Made by a program: the position numbers and the translations under genes | Assembly (NCBI RefSeq): GCF_001889265.1 | Contig: NZ_CP018151.1 | Coordinates: 992,001 to 1,056,000, forward strand | Direction: 5' to 3' | Length of the DNA stretch: 64,000 bases | From: Microbacterium sp. 1.5R | GTDB lineage: Bacteria; Actinomycetota; Actinomycetes; Actinomycetales; Microbacteriaceae | Shown: positions 1 through 8,077 of the stretch, one piece after another | How positions within the stretch are numbered: position 1 is the first letter of the stretch | Layout of the letters: each line of letters begins with the position of its first letter | Notes under the pieces: model-generated | Seen by the model: only the letters and a program-made list of their open reading frames with translations | Told to the model about the DNA's origin: nothing | The model's database searches: none

Positions 1-337
1 CGGGGGCGGTGACGAGGGAGATCACCGATCGTGTCGTGCCATGAGCGCGGTGCAGAGCGCGAGCCGAGCGGATCGCCTCCGGCCCGTCGTCGAACGACGC
101 TCCCGCGCCGCCGTGGCAGTGGATGTCGATGAATCCGGGTGTGAGCACGGCATCCGGCCCGGCGACGACGGTCGCGTCGACGACCTCATCGGCGGGGGCC
201 CACGTCTGGCCGGTGCCGAGAGCGGCGACCCGCCCGTGTTCCATGCGAACCCAGGCGTCCGCGACCTCGACGCCGTGGTCGATCAGTCGGGCCGAGTGGA
301 TGACGACCGATCCCGTCGCTGTCGAAACGGATGTCAT
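1..337 (-). CDS. nagA: N-acetylglucosamine-6-phosphate deacetylase, N-terminal part (cut by window edge)
   Basis: Only the first 112 or so codons are present; the gene runs off the left edge. NagA removes acetate from GlcNAc-6-phosphate in the cytoplasm, giving glucosamine-6-phosphate for NagB. The visible part has the small N-terminal beta-sandwich segment and then TPGFIDIHCHGGAG, the HxH metal-binding signature with the glycine-rich turn typical of NagA in the amidohydrolase superfamily, followed by HRAHGTTRSVISLVTA, which also fits NagA. The ATG overlaps the TGA of the upstream hexosaminidase gene (ATGA), so the two are translationally coupled: one releases GlcNAc residues and the other handles the phosphorylated sugar. 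Family assignment is firm; the missing C-terminus cannot be checked. Confidence 0.88.
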   Translation of the reverse strand, partial: MTSVSTATGSVVIHSARLIDHGVEVADAWVRMEHGRVAALGTGQTWAPADEVVDATVVAGPDAVLTPGFIDIHCHGGAGASFDDGPEAIRSARALHRAHGTTRSVISLVTAP

Positions 338-1863
338 CGCTCGCTCCAGGGGATCTCGTCTGCGGGGTGGAAGTCCACGCCCTCAGCCTTCCACAGCGGG
401 GCGAGTGCGCCGAGTCGCTCGCGGAACGACTCCCAGTCCCGGCCGTCGGCGTCGTGCGGTGACCACGCGACCTCCGCCTGAGCGGCGGCCCGCGGGAAGA
501 CCAGCTGCTCGACCTCGCTCAGGGTGCGGGTGGTCTCACTCCACAGCGGAGCCTCGATGCCGAGGATCGCGGACTCCGGGACGTCGAGCACAGCGGTCGG
601 CTCCCACTCGTACGCCCTGCGGACATCGATGATCGCGGCCCAGGTGAGTCCGAGCGGAAAATCCTCGGTGTACTTCATGTCGAGGTAGGCGACGTCGGCG
701 GTCGACATGATGAGCGCCCCGCCACGCTCGACGAAGTGCGCCGCCTCCTCAGCGTGCGATCCCTCGGGTGTCGTCTTGCCCCAGTACTGGCCGATCGTCC
801 CCTCGGCGATGTCCTTCGCTGCGCCCACCTCGTGCCAGGCGACGGGGATCTTGCCCTCTTCGAACACGATCGCGGTGGCGCGCTCGACGAACAGATCGAA
901 GTCCGCCTGCGGGGTGCCGAGGGACTCGTCGCCGCCGATGTGGATGTACGGACCCGGGGTCATCTCGGCGAGCTCGCGCACGACGTCACGGACGAACTCG
1001 TAGGTGCGCTCTTCATGGATGCGGACGCTCGAGTGCCCGACGCCCCACCCGAGATAGGGCTCGCCTGCGACGGGGAGCGGCTGCCCCAGGCGCGCCGATT
1101 CGGCGATCAGGCTGTCGTTCATGACCGGATCCTCGACGAGCTCCGGATACGCGACGCCGATGGCGTGCGTGTGACCGGGGAGGTCGATCTCAGGGATCAC
1201 GACCATGTGCCGCTCAGCGGCGTACGCGACGATCTCGCGATAGTCGTCCTTCGTGTAGAAGCCGCCGGGGTCGCCGAGGGAGGCCGTGGACGAGGCGAGC
1301 TCGGTGAGCTTCGGCCACGAGTCGATCTGGATGCGCCAGCCCTGGTCGTCGCTGAGGTGCAGGTGCAGGTGATTGAACTTCAGGGCACTGGTGCTGTCGA
1401 TGAACTTCTTGACCTCATCGACGTCGAAGAAGTGACGCGTGACGTCGAGCATGACGCCGCGACGTGCGAATCGTGGCGCGTCGGTGATCTCGGCGCGCAG
1501 GAACGCCCATCCCTCGTCGTCCTCGCGGAGCAGTTGCAGCAGCGTCTGCATGCCGTAGAAGAGTCCTGCCTCGTCGCCGCCCACGATCTCGACGGAGTCG
1601 CCGACTGTGAGCCCGTATCCTTCGGGGGCCGTGGTGGGGTCGATCCGCAGGACGATCGTCGACGCGACGCCGTCGCCGGCGCCGTCGCTGTCCGTCGAGT
1701 GCGACAGCCGGATGCCGCTGCGGCGCGCGACGGCGTCGATCAGCTGGGCCGCCGCGGGGGAGTCGCCGATGACTCGCAAGCCGTCGGAGACGGGCAGCCG
1801 ACCATCCACGGCGATGGAGGAAGCGGGAAGAGGAACAAGGGGCATGGAATGGGGAAGGACCAT
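334..1863 (-). CDS. Glycoside hydrolase family 20 beta-N-acetylhexosaminidase
   Basis: About 509 aa. Cleaves terminal beta-linked N-acetylhexosamine residues from chito-oligosaccharides or similar glycans by substrate-assisted catalysis. An N-terminal GH20b-like region (to about residue 125) precedes the TIM barrel. The barrel carries ARRGVMLDVTRHF, HLHLSDDQGWRI, IPEIDLPGHTHA and the catalytic Asp-Glu pair in YIHIGGDES (about residues 312-313). There is no signal peptide, so the enzyme is probably cytoplasmic and acts on imported oligosaccharides. The start is uncertain: ATG 1863 is preceded by a weak GTAGG, and ATG 1845 (MPLVPLPASS) is also possible. The stop overlaps the ATG of nagA. Its promoter region abuts the divergent ZTP riboswitch of glyA. 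Confidence 0.9.
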   Translation of the reverse strand: MVLPHSMPLVPLPASSIAVDGRLPVSDGLRVIGDSPAAAQLIDAVARRSGIRLSHSTDSDGAGDGVASTIVLRIDPTTAPEGYGLTVGDSVEIVGGDEAGLFYGMQTLLQLLREDDEGWAFLRAEITDAPRFARRGVMLDVTRHFFDVDEVKKFIDSTSALKFNHLHLHLSDDQGWRIQIDSWPKLTELASSTASLGDPGGFYTKDDYREIVAYAAERHMVVIPEIDLPGHTHAIGVAYPELVEDPVMNDSLIAESARLGQPLPVAGEPYLGWGVGHSSVRIHEERTYEFVRDVVRELAEMTPGPYIHIGGDESLGTPQADFDLFVERATAIVFEEGKIPVAWHEVGAAKDIAEGTIGQYWGKTTPEGSHAEEAAHFVERGGALIMSTADVAYLDMKYTEDFPLGLTWAAIIDVRRAYEWEPTAVLDVPESAILGIEAPLWSETTRTLSEVEQLVFPRAAAQAEVAWSPHDADGRDWESFRERLGALAPLWKAEGVDFHPADEIPWSER

Positions 1864-1918
1864 GAACAAAACCTACCGTGCGCAGAGTCGGCAGCACAGG
1901 GAAATCCGCTATGCTTTC

Positions 1919-1996
1919 TCACGTCGCGACTGGCGTCTGGGTGGACTACCACCGGGGAGCGACTGACCACGGAATTCGACCGCGCGCCTGGGCCGA
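1919..1996 (+). promoter_or_regulatory. ZTP (pfl-type) riboswitch upstream of glyA-folD
   Basis: The leader carries the hallmark conserved blocks of the ZTP/ZMP riboswitch in order: GTCGCGACTGGCG (1923-1935), then GTGGACTACCACCGGGGAGC (1941-1960), a variable linker, then CGCGCCTGGGCCG (1983-1995). GTGG pairs with CCAC and the CGCC block can form the pseudoknot with the upstream GGCG. In this known class, ZTP/ZMP signals 10-formyl-tetrahydrofolate shortage and turns on one-carbon genes, which fits the downstream glyA and folD. The aptamer ends about 40 nt before the glyA ATG and no strong intrinsic terminator is visible in that gap, so translational control near the AGAGGAGC ribosome-binding site is plausible (inference). 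Confidence 0.9.
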
Positions 1997-2035
1997 TAGG
2001 TACACCCTTCGAATCCGTTGTCAGAGGAGCATGTC

Positions 2036-3310
2036 ATGACCGACCGTTACTTCAACGCCCCACTCTCCGAGGTCGACCCCGAGATCGCACAGGTCCTCGA
2101 CCGAGAGCTCGCACGGCAGCAGACGTTCCTCGAGATGATCGCATCCGAGAACTTCGTGCCCGTCTCCGTGCTCCAGTCCCAGGGCTCGGTGCTGACGAAC
2201 AAGTACGCCGAGGGATACCCCGGCCGTCGTTACTACGGCGGCTGCGAAGAGGTCGACGTCGCGGAGGAGCTCGCGATCCAGCGCGCCAAGGACCTGTTCG
2301 GCGCGGAGTTCGCGAACGTCCAGCCGCACTCGGGAGCATCCGCGAACGCCGCCGTGCTGCACGCGATCGCTCGGCCCGGCGACACGCTGCTCGGCCTCGC
2401 CCTCGACCAGGGCGGTCACCTCACTCACGGCATGAAGATCAACTTCTCCGGCCGTCTGTACGACATCGTCGCCTACGGCGTCGACCCAGAGACCTCGACC
2501 ATCGACATGGACGAGGTGCGTCGCCTCGCCCTCGAGCACAAGCCGAAGGTCATCATCGCCGGCTGGTCGGCATACCCGCGCACGCTCGACTTCGCCGCCT
2601 TCCGTGCGATCGCCGACGAGGTCGGCGCGCTGCTCTGGGTCGACATGGCGCACTTCGCCGGCCTCGTCGCCGCCGGCCTCCACCCGAACCCGGTGCCGCA
2701 CGCCCACGTCGTCTCGTCGACCGTGCACAAGACGATCGGCGGCCCCCGTTCGGGCTTCATCCTGACGAACGACGCCGACCTCGCGAAGAAGCTCAACACG
2801 GCTGTGTTCCCGGGGCAGCAGGGCGGCCCCCTGATGCACGTGATCGCCGCGAAGGCGACGGCGTTCAAGCTCGCGGGCACCCCGGAGTTCAAGGAGCGCC
2901 AGGAGCGCACGCTGCGCGGAGCGTCCATCCTCGCCGAGCGTCTCTCGCAGCAGGATGTGAAGGATGCCGGCATCGGGGTGCGCTCCGGCGGCACCGACGT
3001 GCACCTGGTGCTCGTCGACCTGCGTGACGCCGCGATCGACGGCAAGCAGGCCGAGGACCTGCTGCACGACATCCACATCACCGTCAACCGCAATGCGGTG
3101 CCGAACGACCCGCGCCCGCCGATGGTCACCTCGGGTCTGCGCATCGGGACGCCGGCACTCGCCACCCGCGGCTTCGGCGACGCCGAGTTCACCGAGGTCG
3201 CCGACGTGATCGCACTCGCGCTGCTCCCCGGCGCCGACGTCGAGGCGCTCCGTGCGCGTGTCGATGCGCTCGCCGCAGGCTTCCCGCTCTACCCGGACCT
3301 GCAGCAGTGA
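2036..3310 (+). CDS. glyA: Serine hydroxymethyltransferase
   Basis: 424 aa PLP enzyme interconverting serine plus tetrahydrofolate with glycine plus 5,10-methylene-THF. Diagnostic segments: [10 protein letters not shown] near the N-terminus, [46 protein letters not shown] and the PLP-lysine motif [13 protein letters not shown]. The start is ATG 2036 ([10 protein letters not shown]), with AGAGGAGC 8-15 nt upstream; the in-frame codons before it belong to the riboswitch leader. The TGA overlaps the GTG of folD (GTGA), so the two form a coupled operon making and oxidising methylene-THF. Expected to be controlled by the ZTP riboswitch at 1919-1996. Confidence 0.97.
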   Translation: MTDRYFNAPLSEVDPEIAQVLDRELARQQTFLEMIASENFVPVSVLQSQGSVLTNKYAEGYPGRRYYGGCEEVDVAEELAIQRAKDLFGAEFANVQPHSGASANAAVLHAIARPGDTLLGLALDQGGHLTHGMKINFSGRLYDIVAYGVDPETSTIDMDEVRRLALEHKPKVIIAGWSAYPRTLDFAAFRAIADEVGALLWVDMAHFAGLVAAGLHPNPVPHAHVVSSTVHKTIGGPRSGFILTNDADLAKKLNTAVFPGQQGGPLMHVIAAKATAFKLAGTPEFKERQERTLRGASILAERLSQQDVKDAGIGVRSGGTDVHLVLVDLRDAAIDGKQAEDLLHDIHITVNRNAVPNDPRPPMVTSGLRIGTPALATRGFGDAEFTEVADVIALALLPGADVEALRARVDALAAGFPLYPDLQQ

Positions 3311-4185
3311 CCGCGAAGATCCTCGACGGCAAGGCGGCGTCGGCCGCGATCAAGGCCGAGCTCACCGAACGGGTCGCCGCGCTGAAGGCGAAGGGCGTGG
3401 TGCCCGGCATCGCGACCGTTCTCGTCGGAGCCGACCCGGCATCTCAGCTCTACGTCGGTATGAAGCACCGTCAGTCCGAGGCGATCGGGATGAACTCGAT
3501 CCAGCGCGAGCTGCCGGCCGATGCCACCCAGGCCGACGTCGAGGCGCTGATCGACGAGCTCAACGCCGATCCGGACTGCCACGGATACATCGTGCAGCTG
3601 CCGCTGCCGAAGCACATCGACACGGACTCGATCCTCGAGCGGATCGACCCGGCGAAGGATGCGGACGGACTGCACCCGACCAACCTCGGTCGACTCGTGC
3701 TCAACGTCAACAACCCGATCCACACCCCGCTGCCGTGCACGCCGCGCGGTGTCATCGAGCTGCTGCTGCGCAACGGCTACGACTTCGCCGGCAAGCACGT
3801 CGTGGTCGTCGGACGAGGCGTGACGATCGGTCGCTCGATCGGCCTGCTGCTGACGCGACGCGACCTGAACGCGACGGTCACGCTCACGCACACCGGCACG
3901 GTCGACTTGCCGCGGTACCTGCGGGAGGCCGACGTCATCGTCGCCGCCGCGGGCGTCAAGCACCTCATCCGCGCCGAGGACGTCAAGCCGGGGGCCGCCG
4001 TGCTCGACGTCGGCGTGACCCGCGAGACCGACCCCGAGACGGGCAAGAACCTCGTCTTCGGAGACGTGCACCCGGATGTCGCCGAGGTCGCGGGCTGGGT
4101 GTCGCCGAACCCGGGCGGAGTCGGTCCGATGACCGTCGCCCTGCTCATGACCAACGTCGTCGAGGCGGCGGAACGCCTGGTCTGA
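3307..4185 (+). CDS. folD: Bifunctional methylene-THF dehydrogenase / methenyl-THF cyclohydrolase
   Basis: 292 aa, normal FolD length. Converts 5,10-methylene-THF to 10-formyl-THF via methenyl-THF with NADP. The catalytic Tyr-x3-Lys of the family is visible in [14 protein letters not shown], followed by [12 protein letters not shown] and [12 protein letters not shown], and the Rossmann segment [17 protein letters not shown] (the family usually reads GRSxIVGxP, so this is a GRGVTIGRS variant seen in actinobacteria). C-terminal [17 protein letters not shown] is diagnostic. The GTG start overlaps the glyA stop. The gene is followed by a long hairpin at 4212-4280. Confidence 0.96.
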   Translation: MTAKILDGKAASAAIKAELTERVAALKAKGVVPGIATVLVGADPASQLYVGMKHRQSEAIGMNSIQRELPADATQADVEALIDELNADPDCHGYIVQLPLPKHIDTDSILERIDPAKDADGLHPTNLGRLVLNVNNPIHTPLPCTPRGVIELLLRNGYDFAGKHVVVVGRGVTIGRSIGLLLTRRDLNATVTLTHTGTVDLPRYLREADVIVAAAGVKHLIRAEDVKPGAAVLDVGVTRETDPETGKNLVFGDVHPDVAEVAGWVSPNPGGVGPMTVALLMTNVVEAAERLV

Positions 4186-4211
4186 CCGTCGCCGGTCTCG
4201 ATCTGCATCGT

Positions 4212-4280
4212 CGGTCCCGATCCCTGCACTTCCCCGTCCGATCCGCCTGCGGATCGGGGTGAGGCCCGGGATCGGGACCG
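4212..4280. terminator. Nested hairpin between convergent genes (putative bidirectional terminator)
   Basis: An outer perfect 13-bp inverted repeat (CGGTCCCGATCCC at 4212-4224 with GGGATCGGGACCG at 4268-4280) encloses an inner 8-bp stem CCGATCCG/CGGATCGG (4238-4245 and 4250-4257) with a 4-nt loop. It lies between folD (+) and the membrane-protein gene (-), so it can act in both directions. There is no T-tract, as is common in high-GC actinobacteria. Confidence 0.7.
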
Positions 4281-4287
4281 TCTGCGT

Positions 4288-4842
4288 TCAGCCCAGCTCG
4301 TCGAGCATCCGCCGCTGCTCCGGGGTCAGACCGTCGTGGAGCTCCTCCCGCGCCTCCGCGGCGGCGGTCGTCTCCGGGGCGGGCGTGGAGGCTGCGGGCG
4401 CCGGTTTGCGGCGCGACACCTTGCCCTGCACGGCGTCGTACAGCTCGCCGGCCTTCGCCCGCAGCCTGTCGTCGACCTGGTCGTAGATCATCCAGCCGAA
4501 CAGCAGGAAGAGCGGCGGGAGCGCGTAGCTCCAGAAGCCCGAGGCGCGGACGCCGCTCAGCCAGACGACGGCCACCCAGATGAGCAGCTCGACGAGATAG
4601 ACGAGGACGTACTGGACGACCTTCTCGCCGGTTCTCGTGCGATCGGCCGCGGACTTCGCCGCCGCGTTGCGGAACGCCGCGGTGAGCAGCGGCTTCACGA
4701 AGAGCGCCGCGAGCGTCAGGATGACGGCCGCCCACAGCGCGGTGAACCCGACAGAGACACCCGACGACAGCAGGCCGATGAGCAACAGCACCGCGACGTT
4801 GAACACGTAGAGCGCGGCGAACCGGACGATTCCGTTCTTCAT
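4288..4842 (-). CDS. Small integral membrane protein of unknown function
   Basis: 184 aa from ATG 4842 (MKNGIVRFAALYVF). I do not recognise a named family. Four hydrophobic segments are visible: about residues 6-25, 29-50, 75-97 and 102-120. A cytoplasmic-looking C-terminal tail follows, with VDDRLRAKAGELYDAVQG, a Pro/Ala/Thr-rich linker (APAASTPAPETTAAAEA) and a terminal DGLTPEQRRMLDELG, a short acidic amphipathic helix. In-frame codons upstream of 4842 continue to 4935 but would overlap the TetR gene, and that stretch is not membrane-like, so the shorter start is preferred. No clear ribosome-binding site. Its neighbours do not suggest a job. Confidence 0.6.
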   Translation of the reverse strand: MKNGIVRFAALYVFNVAVLLLIGLLSSGVSVGFTALWAAVILTLAALFVKPLLTAAFRNAAAKSAADRTRTGEKVVQYVLVYLVELLIWVAVVWLSGVRASGFWSYALPPLFLLFGWMIYDQVDDRLRAKAGELYDAVQGKVSRRKPAPAASTPAPETTAAAEAREELHDGLTPEQRRMLDELG

Positions 4843-4903
4843 CTGACCAGAATTCCACACACTCTCGGATGCCGCGGCATCTCCCTGCGGAGCCTGGTGG
4901 GGA

Positions 4904-5464
4904 TCAGCGTGCGGGAAACGCGCGTTCGACCGCATCGACCACGGTGCCGTAGACGGAGTCCCACGGGACGAGCGGGGGAGTGACCCCGGCGAGTTCGAGG
5001 CTCACGGCTCCATGCACCTGCGCCCAGACGGTGAGAGCGGCGGCCATGACCTGCGGTTCGTCGACGCGGGCCGCGAGCGCGCGCACGAGCGGCGCCATCG
5101 CCATGCTCATGGTCGCGTCAGCGGGGCGGCAGTCCTCGGTCGCCACTCCGCCGCCGAACATGAGGCGGTAGAGCGCGGGATTCTCCATCGCCCACGTCCG
5201 ATACGCGAATCCGAGTGCGCGGAGCCCTTCCGGTTCGGCCGTGGCCTGCGCCTCGCCGAACGACGCGAAGCCGTGCTCGATGACCGCGACGAGCAGTTCG
5301 GTCTTCCCGCCGAACAGCGCGTAGACCGCTGAGGTCGAGGTGCCGGCGTTCTGTGCGATGTCGCGGAGACTGATCCGCTCGGGTCCCTTGTCGTCGACCA
5401 TCTCGGCCGTCGCGTCGAGCAGGCGGTCGCGCAGGGCGTCGTCGTACAGGGGAGGTCTTGCCAT
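4904..5464 (-). CDS. TetR/AcrR family transcriptional regulator (WHG-type C-terminal domain)
   Basis: 186 aa. The N-terminal helix-turn-helix is clear (residues about 10-55: DRLLDATAEMVDDKGPERIS, LRDIAQNAGTSTSAVYALFG, GKTELLVAV). The C-terminal half (AYRTWAMENPALYRLMFGGG ... VWAQVHGAVSLELAG) matches the TetR_C_33/WHG ligand-binding fold. Start chosen at ATG 5464 (MARPPLYDD); upstream codons run into the intergenic palindromes. It is divergent from the DUF4188 gene at 5530, which is its most likely target, together with itself. The ligand is unknown. Confidence 0.88.
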   Translation of the reverse strand: MARPPLYDDALRDRLLDATAEMVDDKGPERISLRDIAQNAGTSTSAVYALFGGKTELLVAVIEHGFASFGEAQATAEPEGLRALGFAYRTWAMENPALYRLMFGGGVATEDCRPADATMSMAMAPLVRALAARVDEPQVMAAALTVWAQVHGAVSLELAGVTPPLVPWDSVYGTVVDAVERAFPAR

Positions 5465-5478
5465 GGGATCGATCTTAT

Positions 5479-5510
5479 CGTAACGTTGTTGCATAACGCA
5501 GTTACGTAAC
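5479..5510. promoter_or_regulatory. Palindromic operator candidate for the divergent TetR / DUF4188 pair
   Basis: The 65-bp intergenic region contains CGTAAC at 5479-5484 and the perfect palindrome GTTACGTAAC at 5501-5510, so CGTAAC...GTTACG also forms a wider inverted repeat. A CGTT...AACG repeat lies between them. Repeated TAACG/CGTTA half-sites in an AT-richer patch between a TetR gene and its divergent neighbour are typical of a TetR operator. Binding is inferred. Confidence 0.55.
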
Positions 5511-5529
5511 GATGTTCCAAGGAGAGCGC

Positions 5530-6006
5530 ATGACTCAGCACGTCTTCCCCGGCAGGTTCACCGCCGCTCCGGAACGATCGGATGTGACGGTCTTCCTGAT
5601 CGGGATGCGAGCCAATCGGTGGTGGCAGCTCGGCAGGGTGTGGCGGACGGCCAGCAAGATGCCCCCGATGCTGCAGCATCTCGTGACGCACCCGGAGGCG
5701 GGGATGCTCGGAGTGCACAGCTGGTTCGGTCGCACGACGATCCTGCTGTCGTACTGGGAGAGTCCGGAGCATCTGCAGCGGTTCGCCGCCGACCGCGACG
5801 CACCCCATCTGCAGCCCTGGCGCGACTTCATGCGCACGCTGCAGGGAACGGGGAGCGTCGGCGTGTGGCATGAGACCTATCAGGTGCCGACAGCGGATCT
5901 GGAGGCCGTCTACGTCGACATGCCGGCATTCGGACTCGCGGCGGCGACCGCGCACGTCCCCGTGGGGCCGGGCATGAAGACGGCGCGCCAGCGGATGGGT
6001 CGCTGA
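5530..6006 (+). CDS. DUF4188 domain-containing protein
   Basis: 158 aa. The whole protein matches the DUF4188 family (VTVFLIGMRANRWWQLGRVWR, MPPMLQHLVTHPEAGMLGVHSW, ILLSYWESPEHLQRFAADRDAPHLQPWRDF, VGVWHETYQV), a predicted ferredoxin-like alpha/beta-barrel fold related to the dimeric heme/monooxygenase proteins such as phenylalkyl monooxygenase-like proteins. No biochemical function is established. The start at ATG 5530 has a good AAGGAGAG. It sits opposite a TetR gene with shared operator repeats, which suggests an inducible detoxification or stress role (inference). Confidence 0.85.
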   Translation: MTQHVFPGRFTAAPERSDVTVFLIGMRANRWWQLGRVWRTASKMPPMLQHLVTHPEAGMLGVHSWFGRTTILLSYWESPEHLQRFAADRDAPHLQPWRDFMRTLQGTGSVGVWHETYQVPTADLEAVYVDMPAFGLAAATAHVPVGPGMKTARQRMGR

Positions 6007-6026
6007 CGCGCCGGCATCATCAGAGC

Positions 6027-6749
6027 TCAGCCCTGGGGGTGCAGGCTGCTCTCGATGTTCGTGATGCGAGCCTGCTCGTCGAAGCGGAAGGTCGCAGTGC
6101 CCGTGCCGTCGGCGACCGTGGCCCCCGAGAACGCCTCGTCGGTCCACGTGAGGTTCCACCCGGCGAGACGGGCGGCGTCCCAGACCGCCGTCCGGGCATC
6201 AGGCAGAGCCAGGCCCGAGAGGATCCGCGGAAGGGCGATGGAGGCTGCGGCGACGGTCAGGGCGGGGAGCGGCGCATCGAGCAGGAAGACGGCGTACGTG
6301 CCGCCGCCGACCGGCGCGAGGTGGTAGGGCGCTCGACCGGTGAGCTCGACCGCGACCGCGCCGACCGTGTGGGCGGCTGCGGTGATCCAGTCGGCGTCGC
6401 CGGCGGCGTCCACGGGGAAGGGGAGCTCCTGCTCGCTCAGCTCCGGGATGCCGTGCTCCCTGCCGTAATCGCGCAGCTGGCCGGCGATGCCGGCAGGGTC
6501 GCCCTGCGGGTGCGCCCACGCCCAGAGCAGCGAGCGGGGACCGGGGGCGATCGTCGCGACGAGGTGGGCGCGGGCCACGAGCCGGCGCGTGGCATCGGCG
6601 CTCGAGGTGAAGGTGAGGGTGCCCGCCGCCATGTCGGCATCCCATCGATTGTCACCGAGGTCCTCGAGGGCGGTGGCCAGGGAGTCCTGACGGAGGGCGG
6701 AGAACAGTGCGGCACGGTCTGCGAGCGGCTGGAGCGCGGCGAAGGTCAT
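6027..6749 (-). CDS. DUF6882-type conserved hypothetical protein
   Basis: 240 aa from ATG 6749 (MTFAALQPLADRAALF). Resembles the DUF6882 family: LTFTSSADATRRLVARAHLVATIAPGPRSLLWAWAHP in the N-terminal half and WITAAAHTVGAVAVELTGRAPYHLAPVGGGTYAVFLLDAP in the middle. The extreme C-terminus (GTATFRFDEQARITNIESSL) looks like a SnoaL/NTF2-like end strand. No signal peptide, membrane helix or catalytic motif is visible. Function unknown. It is separated from the MFS gene at its right by about 20 bp on the same strand and could be its downstream partner. Confidence 0.65.
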   Translation of the reverse strand: MTFAALQPLADRAALFSALRQDSLATALEDLGDNRWDADMAAGTLTFTSSADATRRLVARAHLVATIAPGPRSLLWAWAHPQGDPAGIAGQLRDYGREHGIPELSEQELPFPVDAAGDADWITAAAHTVGAVAVELTGRAPYHLAPVGGGTYAVFLLDAPLPALTVAAASIALPRILSGLALPDARTAVWDAARLAGWNLTWTDEAFSGATVADGTGTATFRFDEQARITNIESSLHPQG

Positions 6750-6771
6750 GCCCACAGTCTCGCCCGGATTG

Positions 6772-8019
6772 CTATGAATCCGCCAACTCCGAGCGCGGGG
6801 ACAGTGCATCGGAGGGGCGGCCCATCCGCCAGACACTCGGTACCACCAGTGTCACGGCGGCGAGCACGGCATAGAGGATCCCCGAGGTGACCAGCACCGT
6901 CTCGACATCGCTGCGGGTGATCAGCCAGCCGTAGACGAGGGTGCCGATCGGCATCACGACGAAGCTGCCGAGCATGTCGTAGCTCGAGACGCGGGACAGC
7001 TTGTCGCCCGGGATGTTCTCCATCATCGCGAGGTTCCACCCGGTGCTGAACACCTCGGCCCCGGCGCCGGCGAGGAAGGCGGCGATGGCGAGCAGCACCA
7101 CCGCGGGGTGCACTCCGAGGACGGTGAGCGGGATCGCGAACGCGGCCATGCCGATCATGCCGTAGCGCAGGGGGCGTTTCAGCGGGAACCACATCAGGAC
7201 GAGGGTCATGAGCAGGATGCCGACGCCTTCGGCGCTGACGACCCACCCCCAGCCGGCGATGCCGAGCCGTTCGTCGTTCTTGGCGATGTACGGACCGACG
7301 ACGCCCCACGCGCCGATGTGGATGGCGTTCATCACCATGAAGGCGAGAACGATGACCCACAGCCACGTGCGACTCCAGAACTCCTGCCACCCGATCCTGA
7401 GGTCGTGGAACATCGTGGTTCCGCCCGCATGATCAGGCGGAGGCAGTCGGACCATCGCCAGGACGGGGATCGCGATGACCCAGCCGATCGCCTGCACGAC
7501 CATGGCCCAGGCGGGGCCGGCCGCGGCCACGACGATGCCCGCGATGATCGGGCCGCCGATCGTGGTCGCCGAGCGCACGAACGACAGCATCGCGTTGGCC
7601 TGCTGCAGGTGCTCGGGGGAGGTCAGCTGCGGGATGATCCCCTGCATGGCGGGGAGCACGAACGCGGTGGACGCACCGTTCACGACCGACAGCAGAGCGA
7701 GCAGGGGAACCGTGGCTGTGCCGCTGAACAGGAGGGCGGCCATCGCCCCCACCGTCAGGATGTCGATGACGTAGCAGGACTGGATGATCAGCGCGCGAGG
7801 CAGCCGGTCGGCGATCACGCCGCCGAAGAGCAGGAAGACGATGTTGCTGACGGTGAAGGCGGCCAGGACCAGGGAGAGCGAGCGTGCGTCGTTGTCGATC
7901 TCGAGCACGGCGAAGGCCAGTGCGATCGACGACATCGACCCTGCGATCAGAGTGATGGCGCGGGCGAGGAAGAACCAGCGGAATCCTCGGTCCTGCATCG
8001 CTGCGAGGGTGCGGATCAT
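6772..8019 (-). CDS. MFS transporter, DHA3/EntS-like, last gene of the homoprotocatechuate operon
   Basis: 415 aa with about 12 hydrophobic segments. Starts RWFFLARAITLIAGSMSSIALAFAVLEI and contains LLFGGVIADRLPRALIIQSCYVIDIL, which fit the DHA3-type MFS branch (enterobactin- and macrolide-exporter-like) rather than the aromatic-acid uptake branch. Start chosen at ATG 8019 (MIRTLAAMQDRGF), 58 bp after the stop of hpaI, so it is probably cotranscribed. An exporter at the end of a catabolic operon might relieve toxic catechol or semialdehyde build-up, but that is inference; the gene could simply be an unrelated neighbour. Confidence 0.82.
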   Translation of the reverse strand: MIRTLAAMQDRGFRWFFLARAITLIAGSMSSIALAFAVLEIDNDARSLSLVLAAFTVSNIVFLLFGGVIADRLPRALIIQSCYVIDILTVGAMAALLFSGTATVPLLALLSVVNGASTAFVLPAMQGIIPQLTSPEHLQQANAMLSFVRSATTIGGPIIAGIVVAAAGPAWAMVVQAIGWVIAIPVLAMVRLPPPDHAGGTTMFHDLRIGWQEFWSRTWLWVIVLAFMVMNAIHIGAWGVVGPYIAKNDERLGIAGWGWVVSAEGVGILLMTLVLMWFPLKRPLRYGMIGMAAFAIPLTVLGVHPAVVLLAIAAFLAGAGAEVFSTGWNLAMMENIPGDKLSRVSSYDMLGSFVVMPIGTLVYGWLITRSDVETVLVTSGILYAVLAAVTLVVPSVWRMGRPSDALSPRSELADS

Positions 8020-8077
8020 GACGGCTCGTCGCTGCTCTGCATCCGTCAATCCTGCCACTCGAGGGCAGCGGCAGGCG

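Noticed and set aside
736..3027. A 763-codon plus-strand frame across the hexosaminidase gene, riboswitch and glyA
   Set aside because: It crosses a well-supported antisense gene, a riboswitch and an out-of-frame glyA; an artefact of stop-codon scarcity.
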